A DNA stretch of 64,000 nt from Mya arenaria (GCF_026914265.1 NC_069136.1:38720318-38784317), one strand, 5' to 3'. Shown: positions 36,735 to 49,149, counted from the first letter of the stretch. Numbers and translations: made by a program. Notes: a model not told the origin generated them from the letters alone.

Positions 36735-37097
36735 TTAAAGCTGCACTCTCACAGATTTTCCGTTTTTACAACTTTTTTTATTTTTTTGTCTTGAAAAGAG
36801 CAAATTTTTGATAACATATCTGTAAACCAATGATAAAAGATTGCTGACAAAAGATAAGAAAGCAGATTTTCATATTTCCGTTCGAAAATTAATGTTTTAT
36901 GATTTAAACCGTTACTAACGATTTAAGAAAAATGCATAAAACATCTATTTTTGAACTTTAATATAAACTCTGCGATCTTTTTGTCATCAGTCTTATATAA
37001 CTGCTTTCTATGCATTTTCACAAAATTTGACTCATTCCAAGACAAAAAAAGACAAAAAAGTTGTCAAAACCTTCAATCAGTGAGAGTGCAGCTTTAA
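36735..37097. mobile_element. MITE family A, full length
   Basis: 363 bp bounded by TTAA at 36735-36738 and 37094-37097. Termini TTAAAGCTGCACTCTCACAG and GTGAGAGTGCAGCTTTAA. Internal hairpin around ACCGTTACTAACGATTTAAG. Best-preserved copy of the family. Confidence 0.92.
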
Positions 37098-38440
37098 GTA
37101 AGGCCGTAATCAAGTATCATCCATCCTAGCCTTCTCCGTCCATGCAGGACCCCGCTAAAGATGGGTAGGCTGTACGGTGCAATTGACCAGGACGTCCCCA
37201 CTTCCCCCCTCGTCACACGGGTGAACTCAACTGTATTTAAATGTTAAATAGCAAACACAACGCTATCGAGGTTATATTGGTTTACCATTGTGCTAATGGA
37301 TAAAAAAATATGTGTGCGCTTTTTTAAATGAAGCCACTATGGAAGCGTTAATTGGACGCCCACTTTATATTATCAATGGTATATGTAAAAAAAACTATAA
37401 ATTCAGCAAACGGTACGTATGTATTTTAATAATGACATCATTTGTTTTTATAATGTATTTTAGACCAAAAATACGGAAGAAGCGAATAGTTCCTAAACGC
37501 TTCCGTACTAATCATATTCATGACATTCCACAACTTGGAAATTTAAATGTTAAAAGATCACTGTCTAGAAATCGATTGATACTGTGATTTGTTTTTCTTT
37601 CTTTTTCCTTTAAGGTATATGGAGCGAAATCTTCTTGTTTGATTTTTAAAACTGTGAACACTATCAAATTATTGTTTCATGATAAAATATAATCTTAATA
37701 TCACTGATAAATCTCTTCAAATCACCGGAAAACAAATAATAAACTGATGCATGGTGGATGATTTCTGCCTTTTCTATATTTGCCGTACGAAAGTATGACA
37801 AAACAAAAAAAAACACAATACAAAAAAACGCCAAGTAGCGGGCCGACGAGAACACACAACAACGACATTGCAGAAATCATCCACGTAAAGATGTGTTCAA
37901 CTGATGTTACCGAACAATTTCTTGTGTGCCGGAAGGTGATGTATTCAGAAAAGCTGCGTGTGGGTACGAAAAATATTGCAAGAATTGTATGTTTTGTATT
38001 AATTTATATGCATGACAAATATGAACCTACAGACAGAAAAAAAGATCAGTACTTTTTGCTCTGCAAACTTTGTATATATTCTTAAAGACAAAACGGTTTG
38101 ATGGATTATATTTGCAGATAGTCTTTGACCTTATGTGTTTTTGCTTATTAGCTTACACTTGATCGAAGTTTACCATAAATTTCCCCGCATCCCCCGTGAA
38201 TCAATATCCATACACGACTAAAGTGCAATTATCGTTTTTATTACTCCGATAGACAGCTTTATCAAGCAAATCAAATAATATGGTATAATTAACTATCGCC
38301 TTATCTTATTTAAGTACAAATTCAAGCAGCTGAATGTGTCACTAGACGACTTTATTTGTCATGTTTTTATTTGTGATATCAGTGGCCACACTGCAAAAAT
38401 ATACATACATTAAAACATAAACAATACTGTGTGTGGGTGC
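37098..38440. other. no confident gene; one weak candidate frame
   Basis: A plus-strand 91-codon frame at 37312-37587 contains a hydrophobic segment (YVCILIMTSFVFIMYF) between basic stretches, like the N-terminus of a type II membrane protein. It has no homologous domain and no downstream exon that I can see. A frame at 37780-38085 has no recognisable features. Treat both as unsupported. Confidence 0.25.
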
Positions 38441-38444
38441 TTCT

Positions 38445-38965
38445 ATGCAATCTCTATGGAGCATAACTTGCAAAGTCTTCGATGTATTGACTTCAAACTT
38501 CATATACAGGTAAATCTCATTGAGGCAAATTACAGTGCACAGGAACCGTAATCATTTGATAACCATTCAGATCTGCTCATGCCTCACTGGGTTATGGCCC
38601 CTTGAAATTGACATAATTGCTATAATTTAGTTTTAGGAATAGTGCTTCCAGTTGTTATTGATCTTCACCCAGCTTGGACATTAGTTGGATATTCATGAGG
38701 CCTCGGTTCTTTTTCGAAACCCTTCCAGATCTGACCATGCATGACCGGGTTATGGTCTTTGAAATAGGCTACATTTCTGTATTCAATTAAGAGCCTTCAT
38801 ATTCTCATTGCAGATTATATGTAACAAGACTGTAATGGCGGCATCCAGGAACTAACACGAACTGTTTCAAGTGAACTATCAGTATGCTGCCTATTACCCA
38901 TAAGTAAATGCTTTGTATACAAAACATGCCATGACAGTAGAGCATAGGCCATCGCGAGCCTCTTG
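38445..38965. repeat. old interspersed repeat (GGTTATGGCCCCTT type)
   Basis: Contains two similar sub-blocks: GATCTGCTCATGCCTCACTG with GGTTATGGCCCCTTG, then GATCTGACCATGCATGACCG with GGTTATGGTCTTT. It ends near GAGCCTCTTGTTTTA. This style of sequence is widespread in bivalve genomes (recalled, not searched). The class of the parent element is unknown. Confidence 0.55.
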
Positions 38966-39590
38966 TTTTAATCGGTCCGTATAGTCAAGGACAATGTTAG
39001 AATAAGCGCGTTTCTGTGCGACGTTTTGATTTGTACAGTATGCCAGAAATACTTAAAACTGACGAAGTGAAAACAAATAGAAATATTGTGCATTTAACTG
39101 GTTTATTTGAAAATACTCAAAGCTGTGTTTAAACTAGCGCAGACGGCAGAGATTGTTTAATGTTTCAGACCAATTGACCTTGTAAAACCGTTTAATGAGG
39201 ACAAATTTCAGTATTCTTCATCAAAATAAAGCACAAGCTCTCTAAGTATTGGTTATAGGTCATACATTACGAAAAAAACGAATATTTTCCGTGGGATCGA
39301 CAGCGTAAGCATTTTTGTATTTTATAAAAACTCTTGTTTCTTAGGATATGCAGATAGATAATCTGTCTGCGGCGGGATTAATAATATCTTATTTGATATC
39401 CTTTGAAATTTAAACTCCAAAGTAATAGTAGAACATTGTGATTTAAAAAAAATCTAATTAAAAAGATATCATCAATTAAGTACGAACCCCAAGAATGAAG
39501 GTCACATGGTCCGTGCTATAAATTGGAATATTTTTAGAGCAAGGGCTGCATGATGCATGACGCATTGCAAAAAGAAAATGTGTGACTTCC
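38966..39590. other. no recognisable feature
   Basis: AT-rich spacer; nothing supported. Confidence 0.35.
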
Positions 39591-39591
39591 G

Positions 39592-39662
39592 CACACACAC
39601 ACACACACACGCAGGCGCACACGCACACACACACGCACACACACACACACACACACACACGT
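39592..39662. repeat. interrupted (CA)n microsatellite
   Basis: CA repeats with GCAGGCG and ACGC interruptions. The Cys/Val-rich minus-strand frames over it are artefacts. Confidence 0.95.
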
Positions 39663-40274
39663 GATCATGTGAATCTGGCATGTAACCAATCATACCATCA
39701 TTCACTCTGACACTCGGACGTAGCAAACAAACGAACCCTGACATTGGCTGAAGGCATTACAGCCAGACGCTATTAACATGTCCCTTGGGATTAATTAATC
39801 AGATGCCGCATGACAATGACGCAGATCAACTTATAAAGAACATCGGCTAAATTCGACAGTGTCGGAATCTTCCGAGTCGACTCACCCGAAGCACATATTC
39901 ATTGAAGTGAGGAAATATTTTAAAATGGACTCTACGTTTATGCAATGGGACCGATAAAACCAGTAAATAACACCGTGACAAAGGTAATGAAGTGAAGCTA
40001 ATTAAGGGACCTAAGGAAGCATATATAATAATTGCGATGTCAAGCTCTCGCTGTATATGCATTGTTATGAAAACGTTCACGTGCGCTTAACGCTCAAGAA
40101 AAACAAACCTGAAATAAACATCTTACAATTTGAGTGCGATTCCACAAGGAAGCCATAAATATGATATTCTGCCACTGTATTGTTTTTTGAGTGTCCAGGC
40201 AGTGTTGTTGTCATGGCTGTCGTGCTATCATTTGACGAAACCCGTTAAGTTCTGCCCCGACGTGTTGTACACGG
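39663..40274. other. no recognisable gene
   Basis: Short open frames at 39847-40080 (minus) and 40130-40354 (plus) lack domains. Nothing supported. Confidence 0.35.
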
Positions 40275-40600
40275 CTCCAGAAAGGTATGGACCACTAACT
40301 GTGGCAGGAGTTAGAATCCAGTACAATTTGAACTCCTCCGCCATTTTCCATTGAAAACAATCTCGGATATATTCCGGTACATCAGTAAAAGTAGTTCGTA
40401 AAAATAATAAAATTCATTAATTGTAGTGTTTTAACGTGTAATCTGTATTACTGCGCAAATTCCTAGTGAATAATTAATAAGGAATATCTAAGAGTAAAGT
40501 CCTTTATCTGTTTATTCGTCTAATTGAAGTTATTATGCGATCTAATTGCAGCGTAGTTAAATGTAAAGAATAGCATTGTAAACCGTTCATATGCAGGTTA
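40275..40600 (+). mobile_element. interspersed repeat, family E, second copy
   Basis: Colinear with 10485-10840: GAACTCCTCCGCCATTTT, AACAATCTCGGATATATT, AAGTAGTTCGTAAAA, ATCTAAGAGTAAAGTC, then GTAAACCGTTCA near the end. Confidence 0.7.
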
Positions 40601-40639
40601 CAGACTATTAAAAACTCAATATATTCTGAAGACAATTAA

Positions 40640-41050
40640 ATGACGTCCAGCTCGACGTTCCAGGTCGACATTAAATATCTGCTATTATATCGAATGTCGA
40701 GCTAGAATTCCGTCCAGCTCGACGTTCCATGTCGACATTTAAGATTTGCTATATAATATCGAATGTCGAGCTAGAATTCCGTCCAGCTCGACAATTCATC
40801 ACTACATTAGATATTTGCTATATAATATCGAATCTCGGGCTAGAATTCCGCCCAGCTCGACGTTCCATGTCGACATTGAAGATTTGCTATATAATATCGA
40901 ATGTCGAGCTAGAATTCCGTCCAGCTCGACAATTCATCACGACATTAGATATTTGCTATATAATATCGAATCTCGAGCTAGAATTCCGCCCAGCTCGACA
41001 TTGCAGCTCGACATTGAAGATTTGCTATATAATATCGAATGTCGATTGTC
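40640..41050. repeat. ~64-bp tandem repeat of two alternating types
   Basis: Units share TTTGCTATATAATATCGAAT and GAGCTAGAATTCCG. They alternate between type 1 (CAGCTCGACGTTCCATGTCG) and type 2 (CAGCTCGACAATTCATCACG), giving a ~128-bp higher-order period. Rich in TCGA and GAGCTAGAATTC. The 114- and 126-codon frames are artefacts of the array. Confidence 0.92.
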
Positions 41051-41064
41051 GATGGCTGAGTCAA

Positions 41065-41283
41065 CTTCAGACACATGTTTTATGGTTTAAACCGTTAATA
41101 ACGGTTTAAGAAAAATGCATAAAACATCATTTTTTTAGAGGAAATGTGAACTTCTGAGATCTGATCGTTTGTCATCAGTCTTTTATCACTGGTTTTCAGA
41201 TATTTACGCAAAAACACTCGTTCGAAGACAAAAAATAAAAAAAAAGTGGTCGAATCGTTAAATCTTTAAGAGTGCAGCTTTAA
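41065..41283. mobile_element. MITE family A, left half missing
   Basis: Starts inside the element (TTTTATGGTTTAAACCGTTA, central hairpin) and runs to the right terminus AAGAGTGCAGCTTTAA. The left half is replaced by the 64-bp array. Confidence 0.85.
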
Positions 41284-42410
41284 TAAATTATGCTCTATTT
41301 TCATTTCAGCTTGTGTTACGTTTTCCTTTCATCCATACGAGTTCGATCCGGCCTGTGACTAAGTACCTTGACCTGACAATACATAACACAATTAGTCTTA
41401 TGTCTCTTAATTTTAGAAAGTTCAAACTGTCTTCTGTCTTTTTTTGTTGTATGCTCTTCGAATGATTTACTTATCTTTACATTTATTTGATGATATCAAA
41501 ATAATTATACAGCTGAAAAGCACATTCAAAAATGCCTCTTCCTCCTTGCCATATGAATATTCACAAATTAAGGCTCTGTCCTTAACTTTAAAGAATATGT
41601 GCTGAAAAATTGCGACTTGTCTGTATAAAACAGCTAGTTGTTCTTAATGGCCCGAGAGGCCAGAAATGCCGGCCGCGATGTATTGTAGAACACGTGTTTC
41701 ATAAAAAGAACTACGATTCCGGCAATAACACTTCAAGCCCGTAGAGGCAGCGCCTTAGTTCATATTATCAAGGGCAAAAAGTGACGCTGAAAACGACGAC
41801 ATTTCAATCATTTGACGAGAATTATGACCACGGTTTCTAGTAATTCTTATAAAAAGCTATTTAGCAGTTCATGCCTGACGTATAACGACAGAGAAAAAAT
41901 AGGACCTATATAGGACCTATTATTCCGCGGTGTTTCTTTTATGTTGTTCGGTGATTTGAAATGAAAATTAAAAGTAGAGTGCAAATATCGATTTAATATT
42001 GATCCATCTGACTATTTATATATACAGTTGTTATCTGCAAATCTGTAGAAAATATCTGCAGTTATATAAATAAATGTACTCGAAATTTACTGAATTTATA
42101 AGTATGAAATGTTGTTTATAGACTTATCTAATTGTATTTTAGTCATGGTTTAAACGTGCATGTTACATATTTATAAATTGCTTGTGTTGCTTTAATGCAG
42201 TATCATAATGGAGGAAAAGTATCTGTACGCAATTTGGAGCGCTATGCTAAAAATCTGCTAACAACTGTCACTTTATATCATTTTCATAATAATAACTATC
42301 GATTTCAATGTAAGACCGCAGTTAACCTCGTGATCACCAAAACTAAACTTGTGCTTGAATTCTTGAAACTTTGTATGCATATTTGTCAGGGTCAATGTAT
42401 GGCCCCTATT
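41284..42410. other. no recognisable gene
   Basis: AT-rich. A small tandem GGACCTATATAGGACCTATT occurs at ~41903. Nothing else supported. Confidence 0.35.
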
Positions 42411-42900
42411 TATTTTAACATTAATAGGTGAAAGGTCAATGTTGTGGTGACCTTTACTTGGAAAACTGTTTTCGATCAACAACTTACGAAGACTTCGTTT
42501 CTGGAGTCCTTGAACTTAATAGGTTAACAAACATGACTAATACATTGTAACCCCTTGAGCTTTACGTTACTAGGTCAAAAGTCAAGGTCGTAGTGACGTC
42601 GACTTGAAAAGGTCTCGACTGTTTATGTCCGTTTGATCGTATATATATAACAGTCCTCAAACTTGGTAGAATATTGATTTTGATTTTGACAAGTAATGAT
42701 TCCTTTTGATTTTTGAGGTGAAGGTTAAGGTTATGATGTCCTTAATTTAAATAGCGAGTTTAGCTTAATAAATCACAGTATGCTTGGCTCATCAAAGTAT
42801 GAAGGATATTGATAATGACTCAATATGAAGCACATGCTTTTGATGTCAATTAGGTCATATTGCAAGGTTGTAATATCCTTTACTTCAGATAAGTATAGTT
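42411..42900. repeat. old interspersed repeat (AGGTCAAAGTCAAGGTC type)
   Basis: Contains TAGGTGAAAGGTCAATGTTG, ACTAGGTCAAAAGTCAAGGT with CGTAGTGACGTCGACTTG, and a third diverged GAGGTGAAGGTTAAGG block. These three related modules are ~130-160 bp apart. The style is common in bivalve non-coding DNA; parent element unknown. Confidence 0.5.
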
Positions 42901-44034
42901 TCATATGCATAAATGATAGCAAAATAAATCTAAATTGTATGTATTTGTTATGATTTATTTTTCACTTAATCCTACGCGTCACAATATAAATAGGACGGTT
43001 GAGCAGGAACAGTAGATGACCCCTATTATGTTCGAAGTCAAAGTAAACCATTACCATGGCAATAAGAGGCACTCCCGAAGGTCTAGTGGCTTGTGACATG
43101 TCCATTCGTTGAATTCTAGTAAAAAAAACCCTCACATTTTTGTTAAGACTTTATTCAATTTTTATCTTGAATACAACAAAATGTATATAACGTCCTATTA
43201 GTGCAAAAAGGTGAAGAGCGGTTTTTTCGAGGTAGTCGAATTTATATCTTTTACCTACTAGAATTTAAATATATATATGAATATATTGCAATAAAAATTT
43301 TCATGGTTGTAAACGGCTGAAATATGCCCCAAAATCATTTTTGGTAACAATGTTAGTTAGCACCTTTCTGCACTAAGGGGCGATAACATGACATCGTTAA
43401 ACACTTTGAAGTTTTAATTTGTATGTAATACCGTCGTTCAAACTATATACATGCATGTATATGCTTCGTTGATATGATACTGTGTTTAATGTTTCCTTAT
43501 ATAAATAGATGTTTAAACAAATAGACACAATTTAAGATAATCTTTCATTTTGATTTTAATTCAATTTTGCTGAAAATGAAAAACATATATTTACAACTGA
43601 AATAGTCTGTGTTTTACAAATGTATTAAATGTTTTCAGTGGTGTTAATGTTCTCAATACAAAACGAAAACGTTTCACTTTGTGGACGCACACATTCAGTC
43701 ATCCGACTGTTGGACATATTCCTGCTGAGAATGTATGTTGACTTCTCCAAAATATACACTCGTTACAGAAAACACTGACTTTAAGTCCTTTACCATAGCC
43801 TGTATTAAGATATTTCGTAACAAACAGGGTAAGTTGCTGGTTCTATAACGAACACGGAACAAGACGAGTATGGTTCCAACATAGCAGTTGAAAGGCTGCT
43901 TATTGTTGAGGTCGCATACGAACACGGTGATGGCCAGATTTCTAAACCAAGCGTCGATGCACTGAAAACATGTGGCAACTGAGTGTCAAAATGTCCATAA
44001 AACAAATTGAATTGACAACGAATGCCACATAAAG
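42901..44034. other. 3' flank of the ankyrin gene; one weak exon candidate
   Basis: A minus-strand segment 43695-43961 follows an acceptor-like CATGTTTTCAG and stays open for 88 codons (CIDAWFRNLAITVFVCDLNN...) to TGA. It could be an alternative last exon of the ankyrin gene, but no clean donor joins it in frame to the 44222 exon, and no domain is seen. Confidence 0.2.
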
Positions 44035-44222
44035 TCAGGATGTTGAAAAACTCCGAAATGTTTTTATTATTTTTCGTTTTCCCGTACTCAGAAAAGAATG
44101 GCGTTTTGTTGAGCTGTCCTGGCCCGCCTTTCTAAGCACTTTGCGATGCAGTCTAGAGTCTTTAATTGTAATTGGACATCCTTCAGTTTCTAACCAGTCG
44201 CTGTCCTTTTTAAAATCATAAT
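44035..44222 (-). CDS. ankyrin-repeat protein gene, exon 4 (C-terminus)
   Basis: Acceptor CATACTTTCAG precedes AT TAT GAT. Its phase completes the codon left by the donor at 44820/44819. Encodes a basic, repeat-free tail DYDFKKDSDWLETEGCPITI, then RLHRKVLRKAGQ, ending FRSFSTS and TGA at 44035-44037. It does not look like a SOCS box or death domain. Confidence 0.7.
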
Positions 44223-44819
44223 CTGAAAGTATGAACAAGGTGTATGTTTAATGTTTTTGAAAATATATTGCCGCTGTAAAAATAATGTGAAATAAGGCAC
44301 TACCTTGGACAGACTTGAAATCTTATGAACTACAGCAACTGCTAATACTGTTTCATTTTTCCCAGGTAAACAAGTGTAAAAGGCAAAATTGATTTTAAAG
44401 GACAGAAATATAAAAATATTATTCTTTATTCGCATTAAAAAACAAGGTGATAACTACAATTTTTCATAATCAAATAATGTTTGTTCTTTTGGAAGTGAGC
44501 CTTTAAAATCTGATTTCTGATAAATGTACCACGATATCACACTGTTATTTAATGATGTTAAATAACCCCTGACATGTTATCATATTGATAACCAAATGAC
44601 TGATAGGTTGATACATTTTATACTATAGCCAATTATTTAATAGGATTAATGAAATGTTAATCTAGATGTCAACCATAACAAGCACATTCGTAATAAGTAA
44701 AGCAGACATTACATTTAGAACCTTAAAATATCTTTTGTTTCCAGTAAAATTCAACAATTGCTTGCCGAAAATTATCTAAGTAGAGTAGGTCTAAATACAA
44801 GCCTTGGTTAAGTGTATAC
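44223..44819 (-). other. intron 3 of the ankyrin gene
   Basis: Bounded by donor GTATAC at 44819 and acceptor TTTCAG ending at 44223. AT-rich; I saw no additional exon in it. Confidence 0.6.
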
Positions 44820-45026
44820 CTGTCTTAAGGATACGTTTTGTAAAGTGGTCAACGTTGATTTTGTTTGAATGCGCAGCTGCAAAGAAACATGTCATTCCAT
44901 TGGCGGTCGTCGTATTGACGTCACATTTGTTATCCAATAGGAAGTCAGCAATTTCCTCCCAGCCTCGTTGTAGTGCCCGGTAAATCGGGGAACATCCCGT
45001 CATATCACGCACATTTATGTCGGCTC
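44820..45026 (-). CDS. ankyrin-repeat protein gene, exon 3
   Basis: 207 nt between acceptor GATACGTTTCAG and donor GTATAC. Encodes ankyrin repeat 4 (GADINVRDMTGCSPIYRALQ) and a diverged repeat 5 (CDVNTTTANGMTCFFAAAHS). Entry phase matches the donor of the 51616 exon, giving KYG-ADINV, a canonical junction between ankyrin repeats. Confidence 0.8.
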
Positions 45027-45114
45027 CTGAAACGTATCAAACACATGTGAACGATGAGAACACATATGATGACATGTAAATACATCTGAAAATGTCTTGC
45101 AACAGAAGTTCCCA

Positions 45115-45515
45115 ATGTATGTATTTCTTTAGACCTTGCGGTCAGGGATAACCCGTAAAAGTGCAAACACTTATTTCCAACGGGGTCCTTTGTTTTTGCC
45201 GAAGGGACAGCACGCTGAAGAGACAGTGGTGGGATACAAGGAAGTCCGGGTCCGGGTGCGTTACCGTAGCTCTTTTTCGAAGAGACCCCTTGGTTCTTTT
45301 ACGTGCTCGGTGTGAAGCACCGATACACGGTGTACAACTTTCCTGGATTAAACCAGTACTGAGTACACCACTTTTCCAAGCACTACCCTCTAAATGCCAA
45401 GCGCCAGACAAGGGAGCTACTTGTACCAACTTTTAACGTCTTTTGGTATGACGCGGCCAGGGATCGAACCCTGTAAGCGGACGCTTAACCACTAGGCCAC
45501 AGAGACGGTTTAATG
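45115..45515 (-). mobile_element. tRNA-derived SINE (in intron 2)
   Basis: On the minus strand it starts with a tRNA-like head: A box TGGCCTAGTGGTTAAGCG and B box GGTTCGATCCC, in ~70 nt. A ~320-bp unique body follows (ACAAGTAGCTCCCTTGTCTG, GGCATTTAGAGGGTAGTGCT). The plus- and minus-strand ~90-codon frames over it are not genes. It differs in body from the SINEs at 10885 and 59875. Confidence 0.85.
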
Positions 45516-45529
45516 CACATGGTCATAGC

Positions 45530-45794
45530 TTAAAGGCGCGCAATATAGTTTAATGTTTTAATGCATTATCATGTTTAACTTATAAAAGATAAAAGCAAAT
45601 AAGCGATGCGATTTTTTTGCGCGTTTCGCACGGGGGAATTTGCGGCCCCGTAGCTAATAACTAATAAAAAAAAACATTGATAAAGGCTAATCAGTATTTA
45701 TATGCTTTTTATCATTCAAGTTAAATGAGACAAACATGAAAAGCATTAGGATAACGGTATAAAAAATGCAGCTACCCATATTGTGCGCCTTTAA
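45530..45794. mobile_element. MITE family D (in intron 2)
   Basis: 265 bp from TTAAAGGCGCGCAATATAG to TTGTGCGCCTTTAA, with TTAA at both ends. Matches 53999-54325 (GCGCACAATTTAG ... GGCCACGTAGTTATTAATTA). Non-coding. Lies 15 bp from the SINE. Confidence 0.82.
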
Positions 45795-47334
45795 AGGACA
45801 AGGTGACTCTTTAAAATTTGTGATGCTATTTAGGGAACTCTTTTGTGTAACTCATATTTGCGTCGAATGTCTTTACACTATAGGTCCATTGTTGGGCTTG
45901 GATAAATGAATATTAGAAGCTTCATGAAAATACGCCTTGTTGTCAAAAAGTCGTTAAGAGAACATGCAAAACTTAATTAAATAGATAGAGCGATACAAAA
46001 ACAAACTGATAAAGACAACCATATCAAATGTAATGAGATAATGGTGATGATAAAATATGAAAGTGAATCGAATGATATTGCGTAAGTTGTCAAATATTTA
46101 CAAAAGACCACTCCATTTAATAACAAAAAAACGAGTACAAGTAAACTTGACAAATAAGCTGCTGTATGGTAAAAACATGCAACAAAGCTCAAGATAGCAA
46201 CTGTATGGAAGACGGAATTAACACTCCTCCGTAAGAGGTCCATGGCTTGACGTTGGCGGGTGAAAAATGATATGTGTTTTTAGTTTTATTCCTAATCCGT
46301 GCTAACACTATACACCTGGTTGCAAAAAATGTATTTGGCTTTGTAAGGTGTGATCTCTGCATTTGCTCCACGCAAGTTTCAAGCTTTATTCAGTAAACTA
46401 ATGCCATATAATTATATGTATGACACAATGAACACTTCAATGAATACATGTAAAGAGGAATGACAAATAAAGAGGAGAACATAGTGTTGATAAAACAATC
46501 AAATTCAAAACGTCCTTTAAACAGTCTAAAAATCTCTAATTTACTTGAAGAGCTGAGATTGAGTGAGAACGTTCAAAAACAAAACAGACAATTTCTGCTT
46601 TACCCTGTGATTTAACCATTACATGTTTCATTTGGAAATTCGAAGTTTTGCCTCACAGTAATAAGTCAACATTTCATCAGAGTAAGTTTAACATGTTTAT
46701 CCAATTGAAATCTCTTACATTTACAGAATATATACAGCCACTTAAAATGCTCCACCATAAGTGCAACTTTTGCTTCATTCATCAAATAAATCGACTGCCC
46801 CCCGTTACCGATTTGGCGTATACGTTTACCTATCACGTAGAACTACCTACTGAAGAAGCTGGCCGATACCCCAAAAGCATACATTCTTATAGATGGTTTG
46901 AATTTATTACACTTCTTTACAATCGCGGCTTTTAATTATGCTCGTAAGAAAAGAGCGGCGATAAAAACACACTCGCTATACAAAGAGTGTTGAATGCCGT
47001 TGTCTGTGTGATACCAATTCACCGTCTCTTCGGTGCAAAATTTGCATTGCAATCCATTGGTGAGCACCTTTGCAAACATGGAAAAAACCCACAAACTTCT
47101 ACTTCTTTCGATGGGTATATTAATCATATCAAAAATGACGTACCTTAATATCTGAACAAACAAATGTTCTGATAATGACAGATAAGTGTTCATCGTTTGT
47201 CACCAACACAGATAGTGATTATCATAATATACATAGTTTTTTACCCAACCTAAACTCAGTTACCCACTGTTTTCAGGCAGGGTTAGGGCACAGGGGGCAG
47301 AAATAAATTATTTTCTTATATATATTTGAATATA
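45795..47334. other. intron 2 sequence, no recognisable feature
   Basis: Part of the 6.6-kb ankyrin-gene intron. Short frames at 45977-46243, 46189-46371, 46648-46935 and 46936-47193 have no domains or splice-consistent structure. Confidence 0.4.
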
Positions 47335-47336
47335 TA

Positions 47337-47511
47337 CAGTCGAACCCCGTTGGCTCGAAATCGCTTGACTCGAATTCCTCTTATGCTCGAACTGAATGTA
47401 AAGGACCAATTTATTTAAACTGAAGGTAAACCTTCCCGCTTGGCTTGAATATTCCGAGGCTCGAGGTGAATTAGCCGGTCCCTGTGAGTTCGAGCCAACG
47501 GGGTTCGACTG
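47337..47511. mobile_element. pogo/Tigger-like MITE, copy 3 (in intron 2)
   Basis: 175 bp, CAGTCGAACCCCGTTGGCTC to CAACGGGGTTCGACTG, flanked by TA (47335-47336, 47512-47513). Same orientation and length as the 14405 copy. Confidence 0.92.
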
Positions 47512-48109
47512 TATACATATAAGAAAATAATTTGTTTCTGTCCCCTGTGGGTAAGGGTGAGGCTGTGAGCCTGTCAGGCTGGTATGTTTAGTTGTGTAGT
47601 TATATATACATTTCAAGACAAGTGTGAGGTTGTGTTCATATTGTAGGGCCAAATTAAGAACAACCACTCTCGCTCAAACATCTGTAAAGGGAGGTCTTTA
47701 AGAGGTTTTATTGGCGGTCATTTTTATTCATTTGTTTATTGATTATTCATTTTATTTACTTACTCCTTACAAATGTCATGTTTAATCGAATAATAATGAA
47801 ATGAGTTTTTTGCGAAATGATATAAGTGTTGTTTTTTTAAGTGATAAGCACAACTAGTCATGGTTGGCCATGAAGGGATGCAGGTTTCACATATGTCCAA
47901 AAGAAAAATCAAAGGCAAACACGATTTAAAGAACATCGCTTCAAGCAAAATCAGACGTAGCAATTGTGTATAGGATGAGTGGCAGTGGGCAGACCTTTAA
48001 ACACCCGCGAAAGTTGAAATTCGTCATGATTAAGTCTAGTACTAAATGATTGCCTATCTGCAATTTCATTGGCTGTCAAAGAAGGTTGATCTCGAATTAA
48101 GCGAATATA
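47512..48109. other. intron 2; shared motif at 47972-48000
   Basis: No gene. Contains GGATGAGTGGCAGTGGGCAG followed by ACCTTTAAAC, matched at 59785 (GGATGAGTGGCATTGGGCGG). In both places the motif lies next to a tandem array. Confidence 0.5.
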
Positions 48110-48515
48110 ACAATTTCATTCCGTACTATATTTTGACAGCATGGACGCGATGTTTTATTCAGTTTCATTCCGTACTATATTTTGACAGCATGGACGCAAT
48201 GTTTTATTCAGTTTAATTCCGTACTATATTTTGACAGCACGGACACAGTTGTGTATTCAGTTTCATTCCGTACTATATTTTGACAGCATGGACACGGTTG
48301 TGTATTCAATTTCATTCCGTACTATATTTTGACAGCATGGACACGGTTGTGTATTCAGTTTCATTCCGTACTATATTTTGACAGCATGGATACGGTTGTG
48401 TATTCAATTTCATTCCGTACTATATTTTGACAGCATGGACACGGTGGATCATTCAATTTCATTCCATACCATATCTTTGACAGCATGGACACGGTGTTTT
48501 ATTCAATTGTAATGC
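48110..48515. repeat. 49-bp tandem repeat, about eight units
   Basis: Unit TTTCATTCCGTACTATATTT then TGACAGCATGGACACGG then TTGTGTATTCAG. Outer units are diverged. Confidence 0.93.
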
Positions 48516-48664
48516 GTACTTAGTCCCCTTTTCGCCGCGCTTTTAAGCAAATTAACAAATATTTAAACTCACATCTTCCATTTAAAGCTTAATAAACAAG
48601 TGAAGAGTTCATGTTTACTGACCGCTTTACAGGACCACGAATTACCATGAACTTTTTCAGCAGT

Positions 48665-48877
48665 TTAACCCTTTGCATGCTGGGTAAATTGTCGTCTGCT
48701 CAAAAATGTCGTCTGGTTTATTCTAAATTTCTTTCAATTTACTTAAAACTTTGGGCATATATTGACTGAGTGGCAAAGAGCTTGGAACCTGACCAGGCGC
48801 CGAGTTACTCAGCGTCTGGTCTGGTTCCAAGCTGTTTGCAAAGCCTTTAAAATTGCCATCAGCAGTCTAAGGGTTAA
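48665..48877. mobile_element. MITE family F, piggyBac-like ends (in intron 2)
   Basis: 213 bp bounded by TTAA: TTAACCCTTTGCATGCTGGG at the left and CAGCAGTCTAAGGGTTAA at the right. TTAA followed by CCC is the piggyBac pattern. The centre forms a strong hairpin: GCTTGGAACCTGACCAGGCG paired with the segment ending GTCTGGTTCCAAGC. Confidence 0.85.
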
Positions 48878-49149
48878 GAAAAGGTGAAGGACCGAAAACC
48901 GTATATTATGTCAGAGAAAGAACAGACTCAGACACGCAGTTTTTTTTTTCGCTGACATAATTGACAGTTTGAGGCGTTTCACTTACTTAAAACATGTAAA
49001 CAACGAGGTCAAAATCATGAATTTCATGGTGCTATTGTCAAATTATTGGACACTGTAATACCCTTTTAAAAGATACTAATCATATAGCATGCAAATCTTT
49101 AAAGGGAAGTAAAATATTCTTGCGCTCTTTAACGTGAACATATAAATTG

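Noticed and set aside
43695..43961. Alternative last exon of the ankyrin gene
   Set aside because: No donor in the preceding exon joins it in frame, and no domain; mentioned only as a weak candidate.
45449..45515. Genuine tRNA gene
   Set aside because: A and B boxes are present, but the head continues into a ~320-bp SINE body and the acceptor stem does not close properly.
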